Assembly (NCBI GenBank): GCA_963708715.1
Contig: CAVPSU010000001.1
Span: 1,674,001 to 1,738,000, forward strand
Origin: DAIOEK01 sp963708715
GTDB lineage: Bacteria; Chloroflexota; Anaerolineae; Anaerolineales; Anaerolineaceae
Length of the DNA stretch: 64,000 nucleotides
Direction: 5' to 3'
Positions 53,553 through 62,651 of this stretch are shown here, piece by piece. Position 1 is the first letter of the stretch. Every line of letters starts with the position of its first letter. Position numbers and translations under genes: made by a program. The notes under the pieces are model-generated. The model ran no database searches, was not told where the DNA came from, and saw nothing but the letters and a program-made list of their open reading frames with translations.

Positions 53553-55020
53553 CAAACCCGCTTTGAATTCCAGATTGAATCAATGGAGCCGGATATTTTG
53601 GGCTCTGGTTGTCGTCTCTCTTCCTGTAACCAGTTTTCGGTATTTTCCATTTCTCGGGAAAGACACCATGGTCCGCCCATTAGCGTTCTATCCCCTGGCG
53701 GTTTTGGCGATATTGCTCGTCGTTCGTTTTCTTTGGCATGGGTATCGACCTCGATTAAACCAGAGTTTGTTGTTGCTTTTCCTGTTTCTCCTCTGCGCGT
53801 TTACCTCGACGGTGATCGGATACATATTCGCACCGATTTCGATGCATGGGGAGGAGTATCTGGGAAGAAGTATACGAGCGTGGGTAACCCTCGTCGGAGG
53901 ACTCGTTTTCTTTCTCACAACCCTGGGAATGAATCAATCCGAAGAGGATTTACGGTTCACGTTAAAGTGGTTATATGTTGGACTTGGTGTCAGCATTGTC
54001 TGGGGTGGGATTCAATTTGTATCCTACCTAACCGATTTCCCCGGCAGGGGAGTATTGAACAAATTCCAGCTTCTTTTTTCCGTACGACAATTATTGGTAA
54101 AAGAGAGAGTGACCGGATTTGCCTTTGAACCTTCCTGGTTGGCGAACCAGCTGGCAACGGTCTACCTGCCCTGGCTTTGGATTTCGATCCTCACTGGATA
54201 CCGTGTATTCAAACGACGTTGGATCGAACCCGTCCTACTGGTGGGAACTGTGACTCTGCTGATCAGTACGTTTTCCAGAGGAGGAATACTGATCGGAGTG
54301 ATCTCTTGCGCAGGTGGTTTTATTCTTACCCAGCGCTCACTCTTCAGAAAGGCAATCGATTGGTTAGGGGATCCATTTCGCAAGAGAGAAATTCAGGCGA
54401 CCATACTGCGCATAGGCATAATTACAGTTGTCATTGGTTCGGTGGTTGTTGCCGGGTATCTGCTGTCACAAAACAAGTATTTCTCCCGGATTTGGAAATC
54501 CAATAAAACCAACCCCATCGATTATGTGGTGGATATCTCAGCCGGACCCAGACTGGCTTACGCAATGGCGGGTTGGGGCGTCTATGAAACACATCCATGG
54601 ACCGGTGTTGGCTTGGGAGCAAGCGGTTTGTACCTGTATGATCACATACCAGATTGGTCCATCACGACCCTGTCTGAGATCACGCGTCAACTCACACCGG
54701 ATGCCTGGTTATATCCCAATATCAAAAACTTGCATATCCGTATTCTTGCAGAGACAGGCATCATCGGTTTTGGGTTTTATCTGGTTTTCTGGCTCACAGT
54801 CCTGGGGCAGGTAGGAGCGATAGATCGCAAGAAGGAACAAATTCATATGATGATCGCCGGTGTAGGAATGACCACCTGGCTGGGATTATTTCTCTTCAAT
54901 TTCACCCAGGATTCCTTGATCGATCCAAATGGTTGGTTAAGTATTGGTTTATTTCTTGGGCTGGTGGGTTGGCTGAGACAGTCCAATAGGCGTGAACCAC
55001 GACCGAAAACCACCCATTGA
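53545..55020 (+). CDS. O-antigen ligase/polymerase (WaaL/Wzy-like)
   Basis: A 491-residue protein with about eleven helices. The conserved region is TFSRGGILIGVISCAGGFIL in the middle, a large outer loop after it, and LHIRILAETGIIGFGFYLVF at its end with the characteristic His before the last helices. This layout is shared by O-antigen ligases and some Wzy polymerases. Next to a Wzz-like gene the polymerase reading is plausible. No Wzx flippase was found in the window, while a Wzm/Wzt exporter was. Confidence 0.82.
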   Translation: MDNKPALNSRLNQWSRIFWALVVVSLPVTSFRYFPFLGKDTMVRPLAFYPLAVLAILLVVRFLWHGYRPRLNQSLLLLFLFLLCAFTSTVIGYIFAPISMHGEEYLGRSIRAWVTLVGGLVFFLTTLGMNQSEEDLRFTLKWLYVGLGVSIVWGGIQFVSYLTDFPGRGVLNKFQLLFSVRQLLVKERVTGFAFEPSWLANQLATVYLPWLWISILTGYRVFKRRWIEPVLLVGTVTLLISTFSRGGILIGVISCAGGFILTQRSLFRKAIDWLGDPFRKREIQATILRIGIITVVIGSVVVAGYLLSQNKYFSRIWKSNKTNPIDYVVDISAGPRLAYAMAGWGVYETHPWTGVGLGASGLYLYDHIPDWSITTLSEITRQLTPDAWLYPNIKNLHIRILAETGIIGFGFYLVFWLTVLGQVGAIDRKKEQIHMMIAGVGMTTWLGLFLFNFTQDSLIDPNGWLSIGLFLGLVGWLRQSNRREPRPKTTH

Positions 55021-55067
55021 AACCATGTTATCATTGAGTCACATCCTCTTATAACAAGGATTTACTC

Positions 55068-55799
55068 ATGATTGTTCTCTCTGTGGGAATGCCGCGGGCT
55101 GGTTCCGGCTGGTATTTCAACCTTATTCAAGACCTGGTTATCTCAAATGGTGGCACGAATTCCCGTGATATCAGACAACAATACCATCTTGAAGATATCC
55201 TGACAGAAGTAAATTGCAATATTAGCGCACTCACCCTGCGTCGGGTGTCTCGCGCATTGGTCCCTTCTCTTAAAGGGGAGACGTTTACCCTCAAAGCACA
55301 CTCAGGGCCGACCGTGGTCTCCGACCTGGCAATGAAAGCCGGGTGGTTAGTAATAAGTTATATATATCGGGACCCACGGGATGCCATGCTTTCCGCCATG
55401 GATTTTGGGCGTCGAACATTGGAAAAAGGGCAACCAAATGCTTTCTCTCACCTTACTTCGCTGGATATGGCAATCGATTTCATGCTGAAATATTGCCTTA
55501 TCTGGCAGGAATGGATGAAGCGAACGGATGTGCTGCATGCTCGCTATGAGGATCTGTTGACGAATTACGATGAGGAATCGAACAAATTACTAGCGTATTT
55601 GGATTATTCCCCCGATTTGCCTGCGAATAAAGAGATCATTGAGAAATACCGTCCCGGAAACGCGCGAGAAGGAAAAGATGGATTGCATTTCTTCAAAGGA
55701 CAGATCGGGCGATTCCGTGAAAAGTTTTCGCCAAGTGAACAGGAACAGATGGCAGAAGCGTTCTCACCCTACATAGAAAAAATGGGTTACACCCATTAG
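55068..55799 (+). CDS. Sulfotransferase (fourth in the locus)
   Basis: VGMPRAGSGWYFNLIQDL is a P-loop-type 5'-PAPS motif at residues 6-23, starting almost at the N-terminus. YRDPRDAMLSAMDF at about 100-113 is the 3'-phosphate site. GQIGRFREKFSPSEQEQM and the C-terminal GYTH finish the domain. At 243 aa it is smaller than the other three and belongs to a different subgroup. AACAAGGA precedes the ATG. Acceptor unknown. Confidence 0.83.
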   Translation: MIVLSVGMPRAGSGWYFNLIQDLVISNGGTNSRDIRQQYHLEDILTEVNCNISALTLRRVSRALVPSLKGETFTLKAHSGPTVVSDLAMKAGWLVISYIYRDPRDAMLSAMDFGRRTLEKGQPNAFSHLTSLDMAIDFMLKYCLIWQEWMKRTDVLHARYEDLLTNYDEESNKLLAYLDYSPDLPANKEIIEKYRPGNAREGKDGLHFFKGQIGRFREKFSPSEQEQMAEAFSPYIEKMGYTH

Positions 55800-55811
55800 A
55801 AGGATATCAGG

Positions 55812-56573
55812 GTGGGAAATCCGCTACTCTCTGTGATCATTCCGGCATACAACGAAAGCCGTTACATCTCCGGTACAGTCCAATCGGTTTTGGACTATCT
55901 CAAGCCGAGATATCCATCATTTGAGATCATCGTAGTGGATGACGGTTCCCAGGATGGGACAACTCAAGTGCTGGAACATGTCTCCCTTGCGCTACCCCCG
56001 GATTGCTCGGTTCAAATCCTGCGAAATGAAACTAACCAGGGTAAAGGGTACTCCATCCAACGGGGGATGGAAGTGAGCCGGGGAGGGATCGTTCTATTTA
56101 CCGATGCTGACCTTGCGTATGATCTGGGTGTAATTGAGCTGATCACGCAAGCGATCCGGTCTGGCGCAGACGTAGCCATCGGTTCGAGATTTGTGGCTGG
56201 ATCACAAATCCTTTCGGAGGTACCCTTCCTACGGTATCTCTCCGGGAAGATATTTAATCTCCTGGTTCGTCTTCTCCTATTTTCCGGAATCACGGATACT
56301 CAATGCGGAGTCAAAGGATTCAGTCAGGATGCAGCGAGATCAATATTTCCCAGGCAGACAATGAGGCATTTCAGTTTTGATGTGGAAATTATTTTCATCG
56401 CCCGTCTACTCGGGTTGAATATAGTTCAAGTACCGGTCAAATTATCCCACTATCGGAATGAAAGCCGGGTTCGCATTATTGGCGATTCGTGGGATATGCT
56501 GAAGGATATCCTTTTAATCCGTTGGAAAGGTTGGCGGGGTGATTATCATCGTTCTCTACGGCAAGAGGTGTAA
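55812..56573 (+). CDS. Family 2 glycosyltransferase, dolichyl/polyprenyl-phosphate glucosyltransferase type
   Basis: LLSVIIPAYNESRYISGTV, VVDDGSQDGT, QGKGYSIQRGM and LFTDADLAYDL are the motifs of ALG5-like enzymes. GSRFVAGSQILSEVPFLR, DTQCGVKGF and HFSFDVEI follow. A GTG start 12 bp after the sulfotransferase. Length 253 aa, no membrane helix predicted except a hydrophobic patch near 140-165. It probably makes a polyprenyl-phosphate sugar used by one of the GT-C proteins, such as the next gene. Confidence 0.86.
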   Translation: MGNPLLSVIIPAYNESRYISGTVQSVLDYLKPRYPSFEIIVVDDGSQDGTTQVLEHVSLALPPDCSVQILRNETNQGKGYSIQRGMEVSRGGIVLFTDADLAYDLGVIELITQAIRSGADVAIGSRFVAGSQILSEVPFLRYLSGKIFNLLVRLLLFSGITDTQCGVKGFSQDAARSIFPRQTMRHFSFDVEIIFIARLLGLNIVQVPVKLSHYRNESRVRIIGDSWDMLKDILLIRWKGWRGDYHRSLRQEV

Positions 56574-56578
56574 CTGAC

Positions 56579-58036
56579 ATGTGGTTGGCTCCCATGTTTC
56601 GAAACCGAGCAGGACGTGACCCAAATCAGCCGCGTTGGAAATTTACAGTGCTGGCATTAACCGCCGTGACTTCGATTTTGGTGCTTTTACCTTTTATTTA
56701 TACTGGAATTTACTCACGATACCAGGCGGATGATTACTGTTCTGCTCAATTATTGCGGCTAAACGGATTTATTAACGCGCAATGGCAATCCTATACAGGC
56801 TGGTCAAATCGGTTCAGTACCATGATCGTTACCGGAATGGTGGATCCGCTGGATGTGTTGGGTATGCAAATACTACCAACCATCTTGGTGGTTGGTCTGA
56901 TTTTGAGCGGTTACTATTTACTCCATTCGATCCGCAAGACTTTTGGTTGGAGCCTGTCAGACCTGGAAATGGTTGTCATTGCGGGGCTGATCACCTTTAT
57001 CAGCCTCTATTCAGCACCAAATCAATTTCAATCATTGTTTTGGCGGTCGGGCAGCATTACATACACGCTTCCCATCATCGGCTTGCTGTTACTATCCGCT
57101 ATTCTGGTTTCTCAGAATACTTCAAAAATATCGAGATGGAAAATCACACTGGTTGCCTTGCTAGCCTTCTTCATTGGCGGGTTTTCAGAAACTACCGCCG
57201 CATTACAATTGGCATTGCTGGTGATGGCAGCGGGATTGATCCTCTGGCGAAGTCGGAACAATGGAGTCAAGTTACAGGGAAAGTGTTTTCTCTGGGCGGC
57301 AATCGCAGGTACAATCCTTGCCTTGATTTTCATGATTATTTCGCCGGGTAATACGGTCCGGTTGAGCCAGATGCCAGAGCCGCCCACGTTCTTTCGTTGG
57401 CTTTATCTCACCTTTCGGTTTGGGTTAGGATTTATATACCAGTCATTTAGCTCATATCCGCTACCCATCCTTGCGACCGGTATCATAGGTTTCGCCCTCT
57501 CCCAACAAAGGGATTGGCTGAATGCCCAACCACGTCAGTGGACTTATCTTTTCTGGGTCATTCCATTGGTCGTTTTTCTGGCTATTGTTGCGACCTGCGC
57601 TCCAAGCGCTTTTGCACAGGGTGCTTACCCAGAAGACCGCGCTTTGATATCAGCCCGTTATATCCTGACAGCGGGAATTACTGCCTATGCATACCTGATC
57701 GGAATTGTGTACCTGCATTGGCGGCAGCAATCACCGAAGTTTCGATTGTTACCTGCCCAATCAACATTTGGATTTATCCTTGTGTTCATGTGTTTCTATC
57801 TTTTCTATGGTGCGTTGCAGACACTGGCTGTCATTCCTGATTATCAAGCCAGGGCAAAAGCCTGGGATGCCCGGGCAAGTAATATTCAAATCTCCAGGCA
57901 ATCTGGAGAGAAAAACCTGATGGTTCAAGCGTATGATAGTATAGGTAGAATACGTGAATTATCTGATGACCCCCAACATTGGGTAAACCGTTGCGCCGCC
58001 ACATATTACCAGGTAGATTCAATATCAGCACAATGA
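56579..58036 (+). CDS. DUF6056-like integral membrane protein, GT-C type
   Basis: A 485-residue protein with about ten helices. After the first helix the outer loop reads YSRYQADDYCSAQLLRLNGF, the ADDY motif of DUF6056 proteins, which resemble GT-C enzymes. QFQSLFWRSGSITYTLP and GGFSETTAALQL are other conserved segments. It lies 5 bp after a polyprenyl-phosphate sugar synthase and overlaps the following GT2 by 4 bp. Role by analogy: lipid-linked sugar transfer outside the membrane; not proven for the family. Confidence 0.78.
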   Translation: MWLAPMFRNRAGRDPNQPRWKFTVLALTAVTSILVLLPFIYTGIYSRYQADDYCSAQLLRLNGFINAQWQSYTGWSNRFSTMIVTGMVDPLDVLGMQILPTILVVGLILSGYYLLHSIRKTFGWSLSDLEMVVIAGLITFISLYSAPNQFQSLFWRSGSITYTLPIIGLLLLSAILVSQNTSKISRWKITLVALLAFFIGGFSETTAALQLALLVMAAGLILWRSRNNGVKLQGKCFLWAAIAGTILALIFMIISPGNTVRLSQMPEPPTFFRWLYLTFRFGLGFIYQSFSSYPLPILATGIIGFALSQQRDWLNAQPRQWTYLFWVIPLVVFLAIVATCAPSAFAQGAYPEDRALISARYILTAGITAYAYLIGIVYLHWRQQSPKFRLLPAQSTFGFILVFMCFYLFYGALQTLAVIPDYQARAKAWDARASNIQISRQSGEKNLMVQAYDSIGRIRELSDDPQHWVNRCAATYYQVDSISAQ

Positions 58037-58824
58037 CCGACTCACCACTTGTATCGATCGTAACCCCTTCCTTCAATCAGGCTGAATACCTGGAAGAAAC
58101 CATCCTGTCTGTGCTCGGTCAGGATTATCCCCACCTGGAATACTGGATCATAGACGGCGGATCCACCGATGGAAGCCTGGAGATCATCCAAAAATATAGC
58201 TCCCGTCTGGCTGGCTGGGTGTCGGAAAAAGATCAGGGACAGACAGACGCGATCAACAAAGGGTTTGCGCGGTCAAATGGTAAGATTCTAGCCTGGCTGA
58301 ATTCGGATGACACCTATCTGCCTGGAGCATTGAGCGAGGCAGTTGCTTTGCTCGAGGAGCACCCTTCCTGGGGTATGGTGTATGGGGATACCCGTTTTAT
58401 CAAGAGTAATGGCGACGTGATTGGTAAGTTTCCAGCCTCACAAACGGATTATGCAAAACTTCGTCAGGGGTATGTGCATATCCCGCAACAAGCCTCTTTC
58501 TTCCGGGCAGACCTGTGGAAGAAAATCGGACCTTTGGATCCCAGCTTTTATTTCGCCATGGATTATGACCTATGGATTCGGCTTTCAGAAGTGGCTCCAT
58601 TGGTTTATATCCGTCGTGAATGGGCGAACTTCCGGTTACACGGAAGCGGTAAGACGATTGCGGCGGATGATCGCTGTTGGCCGGAGATGTTACGGATTCA
58701 CTATCGGGACGGGGGCAGCTTTTTTTCGGTTTTGGTGATGAAGTATTATATTCGTAAGATTATCGCGCCCTTGATAAATCTCCGAAGGCGTAGACAGATG
58801 CGGGAACCGAACACTGAATCGTGA
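58033..58824 (+). CDS. Family 2 glycosyltransferase
   Basis: SIVTPSFNQAEYLEETILSV, IDGGSTDGSLEIIQKY, KDQGQTDAINKGFARS and LNSDDTYLPGAL define a GT-A enzyme of 263 aa. MDYDLWIRLSE follows. It is very like the GT2 at 50306-51256 in the donor half, so the two are likely duplicates with altered acceptor regions. The ATG at 58033 overlaps the DUF6056 stop (ATGA); the earlier opening at 57979 is rejected. Confidence 0.88.
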   Translation: MTDSPLVSIVTPSFNQAEYLEETILSVLGQDYPHLEYWIIDGGSTDGSLEIIQKYSSRLAGWVSEKDQGQTDAINKGFARSNGKILAWLNSDDTYLPGALSEAVALLEEHPSWGMVYGDTRFIKSNGDVIGKFPASQTDYAKLRQGYVHIPQQASFFRADLWKKIGPLDPSFYFAMDYDLWIRLSEVAPLVYIRREWANFRLHGSGKTIAADDRCWPEMLRIHYRDGGSFFSVLVMKYYIRKIIAPLINLRRRRQMREPNTES

Positions 58825-58858
58825 TATGATACAGACAGGTACATATAGGAAAAGACAC

Positions 58859-59215
58859 ATGAATTCTTCACGAAAAATTACCCCCACCAATCCAGGTTTT
58901 CTGCAGGATATGCTCCAAAAGGCAAAACTGATCTTTCGTTTAATGAGCGACAAACGGGTAAACACGGGATTGAAACTCATCCCGATCGGATCTCTGCTGT
59001 ACCTCGTCTTTCCTGCCGATTTCTTGCCGTTCATGCCGTTTGATGATATCGCTGTTGTAGGACTTGGCATGTATCTATTCATTGAACTCTGTCCGCAATT
59101 CGTTGTTGAAGAGCATATGACTAATTTACGTTTGAATATCCCCGGTCCTTTTCAAAAGGGGACTGAGAACGACATCATCGTTGACGCTGAAGTGAAGGAA
59201 GTGGAAAACAAATAG
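58859..59215 (+). CDS. DUF1232 (YkvA-like) small membrane protein
   Basis: A 118-residue protein with the DUF1232 core LMSDKRVNTGLKLIPIGSLL followed by a short YLVFPADFLPFMPFDDIAV segment: a short helix pair with a conserved Pro-Asp pattern. The C-terminus is acidic. AGGAAAAG lies before the ATG at 58859. The family is widespread and of unknown role. It may not belong functionally to the glycan locus, although it is in the same direction and close behind it. Confidence 0.8.
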   Translation: MNSSRKITPTNPGFLQDMLQKAKLIFRLMSDKRVNTGLKLIPIGSLLYLVFPADFLPFMPFDDIAVVGLGMYLFIELCPQFVVEEHMTNLRLNIPGPFQKGTENDIIVDAEVKEVENK

Positions 59216-59247
59216 TAATAGAGTGTTTTATTGTTTGGAGGCAAATT

Positions 59248-59472
59248 ATGGCTGAGAAAACGTGGGAAGAATTTCAAACCTGTCATTGTGCTCATACCGA
59301 TATGGATGTGAGTCTGGAAGTGGAAGTGATCTATCCGATGGATTTCCTGGGGGAAACGCCCAGGCTGGGAGCACATCGTTGCAGCAATAGTATTTTATGC
59401 AGTCAATTCAGTCAGGGAGCCTGTATTTACTCTGGTACCAACCCCGACGTTGATCCATTTCAAGACAGATAG
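59248..59472 (+). CDS. Small Cys-rich conserved protein of unknown function
   Basis: A 74-residue protein with five cysteines: TCHCAH near the start, then CSNSILCSQFSQGACIYSG. The spacing (CxC, then C-x5-C-x6-C) could bind a metal ion or cluster, but I recognise no named family. GGAGG sits 7 bp before the ATG, so it is likely expressed. No signal peptide. It is the last gene before the bidirectional terminator. Confidence 0.7.
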   Translation: MAEKTWEEFQTCHCAHTDMDVSLEVEVIYPMDFLGETPRLGAHRCSNSILCSQFSQGACIYSGTNPDVDPFQDR

Positions 59473-59565
59473 CCATCACTTGACGGAATAATAGGACATA
59501 TCCGGGGAACCTGGTGTGCTTTGATTTTGCTACTTTTGATCCATTAATTACCATTAGAAAATGAT

Positions 59566-59596
59566 TCGACCCTCTACACAAGAGGGTCGATTTTGT
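59566..59596. terminator. Bidirectional rho-independent terminator
   Basis: A 10-bp perfect stem (TCGACCCTCT paired with AGAGGGTCGA) has a 5-base loop. It is followed by TTTTG on the plus strand; on the minus strand the tract after the stem is ATCATTTTC. It lies between the convergent Cys-rich gene and kbl and separates the glycan locus from the housekeeping genes. Confidence 0.85.
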
Positions 59597-59636
59597 AGAC
59601 TGATTATTTATTGAATTACAAATTACACCACCTGGT

Positions 59637-60821
59637 TTAGCGGATCACTCCCAAAGATTTGCCAACTTTTTTAAAGGATTCCAAACCCTGATCGAGGTCA
59701 TTTTGATCATGGGCAGCAGAAATCATGACCCGAATCCGGGCTTTCCCCTGTGGAACTGTGGGATATCCCAATGCCATGGCGAAAACGCCTTCTTTGAATA
59801 ATTCCGCGCTGAACTGTTTGGCAACAGTTACCTCCCCCAACATGATGGGAGTGATGGGTGTGACACTGACCCCGGTATCAAAACCGAGATTTTTCATTTC
59901 CGCTTTGAAATAACGGGCATTTTCCCACAATTTATCCACGAGTTCGGTGGAATTTTCCAGCAGGTCTACCGCCGCGATACATGCCGCCGTATCCGGGACG
60001 GTCAGGGCGGAAGAGAAAAGGAAGGGACGACCGCGCTGACGCAGCCACTCGATCACCACCGGATTACCGGCGATGACACCGCCCATCACCCCGAACGCTT
60101 TAGACAGGGTGCCGATCTCAACATCCACTTTCCCATGAAGATGAAAGTGATCCACAATACCGCGACCACCCCGTCCGATCACTCCTTCACCGTGAGCGTC
60201 GTCCACCATCAGGATAATATCGAATTTCTTCGCTATCTCGTAAAGCTGATCCAATGGTGCAATGTCGCCATCCATGCTGAATACACCATCCGTGATGATG
60301 ACGGCACGTCGATAAGAACCTGCATTTTCGTAGATCACTTTTTCCAGGTCTGCAGCACTGGCATGTGCAAATCTCACGATTCGCGCACCCGAAAGACGGC
60401 TGCCGTCGATGATACTGGCGTGATTCAGTTCGTCAGAAAATATGACGTCTTCTTTACCAACCAGGGCGGGAAGGACCGCCAGATTGGCGCAGAAACCGGA
60501 TTGGAAAGAGATGGCACTCTCAACCCCTTTGAAAGCTGCCAACCTCTTTTCCAGCTCCAGGTGCAAGCTCATCGTACCTGCGATGGAACGCACCGCACCG
60601 GGTCCCACGCCATACTTGTCGATGGCATCTTTTGCCGCCTGAACCAATTTGGGATGATTGGCTAATCCCAAATAATTATTGGAACAGAAATTTAATACCG
60701 GTTTTCCATCCACCACCAGTCGGGCACCTTGAGCTGATTCGATGGTTCGGATGCGGTTATACGCCCCTGAATTTTGCAGGCTAGACAGTTCATGCTGAAT
60801 CCATTCCAGTTTTTCGCTCAT
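59637..60821 (-). CDS. kbl: Glycine C-acetyltransferase (2-amino-3-ketobutyrate CoA ligase)
   Basis: An alpha-oxoamine synthase of 394 aa. It uses PLP at Lys241 in IGTLSKAFGVMGG; MVDDAHGEGV (Asp207-His210) contacts the cofactor; NFCSNNYLGLANHP and FQSGFCANLAVLPALVG are family marks. It acts in threonine breakdown with threonine dehydrogenase, which is not in the window. The ATG at 60821 has AGGGAGA before it; the frame also opens at 60890. It overlaps the preceding minus-strand gene by 32 bp. A related acyltransferase (KBL/BioF family) with another acyl-CoA cannot be excluded. Confidence 0.9.
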   Translation of the reverse strand: MSEKLEWIQHELSSLQNSGAYNRIRTIESAQGARLVVDGKPVLNFCSNNYLGLANHPKLVQAAKDAIDKYGVGPGAVRSIAGTMSLHLELEKRLAAFKGVESAISFQSGFCANLAVLPALVGKEDVIFSDELNHASIIDGSRLSGARIVRFAHASAADLEKVIYENAGSYRRAVIITDGVFSMDGDIAPLDQLYEIAKKFDIILMVDDAHGEGVIGRGGRGIVDHFHLHGKVDVEIGTLSKAFGVMGGVIAGNPVVIEWLRQRGRPFLFSSALTVPDTAACIAAVDLLENSTELVDKLWENARYFKAEMKNLGFDTGVSVTPITPIMLGEVTVAKQFSAELFKEGVFAMALGYPTVPQGKARIRVMISAAHDQNDLDQGLESFKKVGKSLGVIR

Positions 60822-62517
60822 ATTCTCCCTGATAAGATGTTTTGTCAGAATCATGATTGGCAGGTGCTGAATTCTCCTCTTTACTATCACGCTTTACTTC
60901 GGCCAGATAACCTAGATCAGCGAGTGATCGAAGAATTGAATCGCGTGCTCCTGCCTTGATGGTCACAGCAGTCGGACCCAGTGGATCGCCCAGGAAACGG
61001 GCGGCAGAAGTTCCTTTCAGGTTACTCAAAACGGACGGTGAGGATACTCGGAGAACCTCTATATTTTCAATCACCGCTTCAGTCCCGGTATCCTCCCAAC
61101 GTTCCAGGGCGCGGACCAGGCTCGGGCGGACGGGGGTCGCACAAAAGCGTTGAAGTAATTTGATCAGATGAGAGGGATAAAGACCCTGTTTCCTGGCAAC
61201 GGCAAGAGATTCAGGCGTGATGCGATAGAGATACACATCCATCTGCCTGCCAACCCACTCACTCATCCGCGCGATCATATATCGAACCCACCTGGGTATG
61301 GCGGCTGGGACAGCGAGCATGGTCGTTTTCAAAAAGGTGATTTTCCCCAGATCACTTGGAAATGCAGGCGGAGTAGCTCCATGAAGCAAATCCTGACCCA
61401 ATTCAGTTAATCGGAAAAATATTTGGCTGCCGGGGGTTTCATCTCGATGGGTTTCCACTACATTCATCCAGAATAATGGACCAAGGAGGAGGAAACGCAG
61501 ATAAGCGCCTTCCACATCATCCCAATGTTCGAATCCCTGTAAATATTCTCCAGTGGAACGAGCACGTACAAACCAGGTGTCATAATTTCCATCAGGGCGC
61601 AGAAAATCTGGATTATGTTCCTTTACTTCATTACAAAATTCCTGCAGGCTGATCCAATCTTCGCGATGCAGATCGATCACTATCTTTATTGCCGCACTCC
61701 TGGCAGATAACGTATCGTAAGACCAGTTTCCTTCCAACCGCAGAGCGGGTACAAGGGCAAGCTCATAAATGTCCTTACTCCCTCGCCAGTTCTGGAATAC
61801 TTCAAGGAAAGCAGATTCGCGGGGCGCTTCCAACAATTGTCGGGCCTTTTCAGGTTGCAATATCCCATCATGGCTGACCAATTCCATGGAGCGCAGGATT
61901 TCGGCTAAAAATGCGGAATAAGGTGGTCGGATCAAAAGATGTGCATTTTGATAAGGTGGTAATCCGCATCGCAACGCCGAGAGTACGGTGCATAGATCGT
62001 CCAAAAGGCGAGTTGTATATGGAGGTTCGACTTGTTCTCGGGTATTGGTGGGTTGAACCCGGATCGGGCGATTATATTTTCGGGTTGGCGGTGGGATCAT
62101 GGGCAGTAGATCATCGGGCACATAGGCGAATTCCTGTGGAACAGGACCCTGTTTTAAAAAAGCACGCGCGATCAATCCCCGGTACCAGAGGTATTCGGTT
62201 GTGGAAACTGGATTCAAATAAGGTTGCTCGCGATCTCGCCAGGCTGATCCAAAATCACGAACTTCCCCATATTTTCGCGTAAACACATTCCAATTTACTC
62301 TGCCGTGATGCTTCTGGAGTTCGTGCAACGCATCATGAGCTTCAGCCGTCAAAGTTGCAAACAAAGATTGGAATTTGGATAGCTCCGTCAATTGATTGGC
62401 AATTTGTAATCGTTCAGCAGGAGAGTCTGAAGCAGGTGGTTCAATATCCCAGAGATTGGATAAAATGGTGAGAAAACCGGTATCCTGACCTTCCAGACTC
62501 TGTAGTATATCGGGCAT
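60790..62517 (-). CDS. Helicase-associated (Helicase_C_3-like) domain protein
   Basis: A soluble 575-residue protein without helicase motor motifs. The C-terminal part contains DVYLYRITPESLAVARKQGL, LLQRFCATPVRPSLVRALE, and ILRSLADLGYLAEV, which is the pattern of the domain found in XPB/Ssl2-like helicase C-terminal regions and in many stand-alone actinobacterial and Chloroflexota proteins. The first 400 residues show no motif I can name. AAGGA precedes the ATG. Its 3' end overlaps kbl, so the two are probably co-transcribed, but a shared function is not evident. Confidence 0.65.
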   Translation of the reverse strand: MPDILQSLEGQDTGFLTILSNLWDIEPPASDSPAERLQIANQLTELSKFQSLFATLTAEAHDALHELQKHHGRVNWNVFTRKYGEVRDFGSAWRDREQPYLNPVSTTEYLWYRGLIARAFLKQGPVPQEFAYVPDDLLPMIPPPTRKYNRPIRVQPTNTREQVEPPYTTRLLDDLCTVLSALRCGLPPYQNAHLLIRPPYSAFLAEILRSMELVSHDGILQPEKARQLLEAPRESAFLEVFQNWRGSKDIYELALVPALRLEGNWSYDTLSARSAAIKIVIDLHREDWISLQEFCNEVKEHNPDFLRPDGNYDTWFVRARSTGEYLQGFEHWDDVEGAYLRFLLLGPLFWMNVVETHRDETPGSQIFFRLTELGQDLLHGATPPAFPSDLGKITFLKTTMLAVPAAIPRWVRYMIARMSEWVGRQMDVYLYRITPESLAVARKQGLYPSHLIKLLQRFCATPVRPSLVRALERWEDTGTEAVIENIEVLRVSSPSVLSNLKGTSAARFLGDPLGPTAVTIKAGARDSILRSLADLGYLAEVKRDSKEENSAPANHDSDKTSYQGEYERKTGMDSA

Positions 62518-62651
62518 GAGAATATCCTTTACTGATAAGGGTTATATATAAGTACTTCTATTTATATTTGAAAGGATCGATTTGTAACGATTTTTTCTTC
62601 AATTACGCCAAGTATTTGCATCACTTTTCATAAATCTGGATAGTATATTTC

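Noticed and set aside
60135..60665. A 176-residue plus-strand frame opposite kbl
   Set aside because: It is antisense to a well conserved enzyme and shows no motif; a codon-shadow frame.
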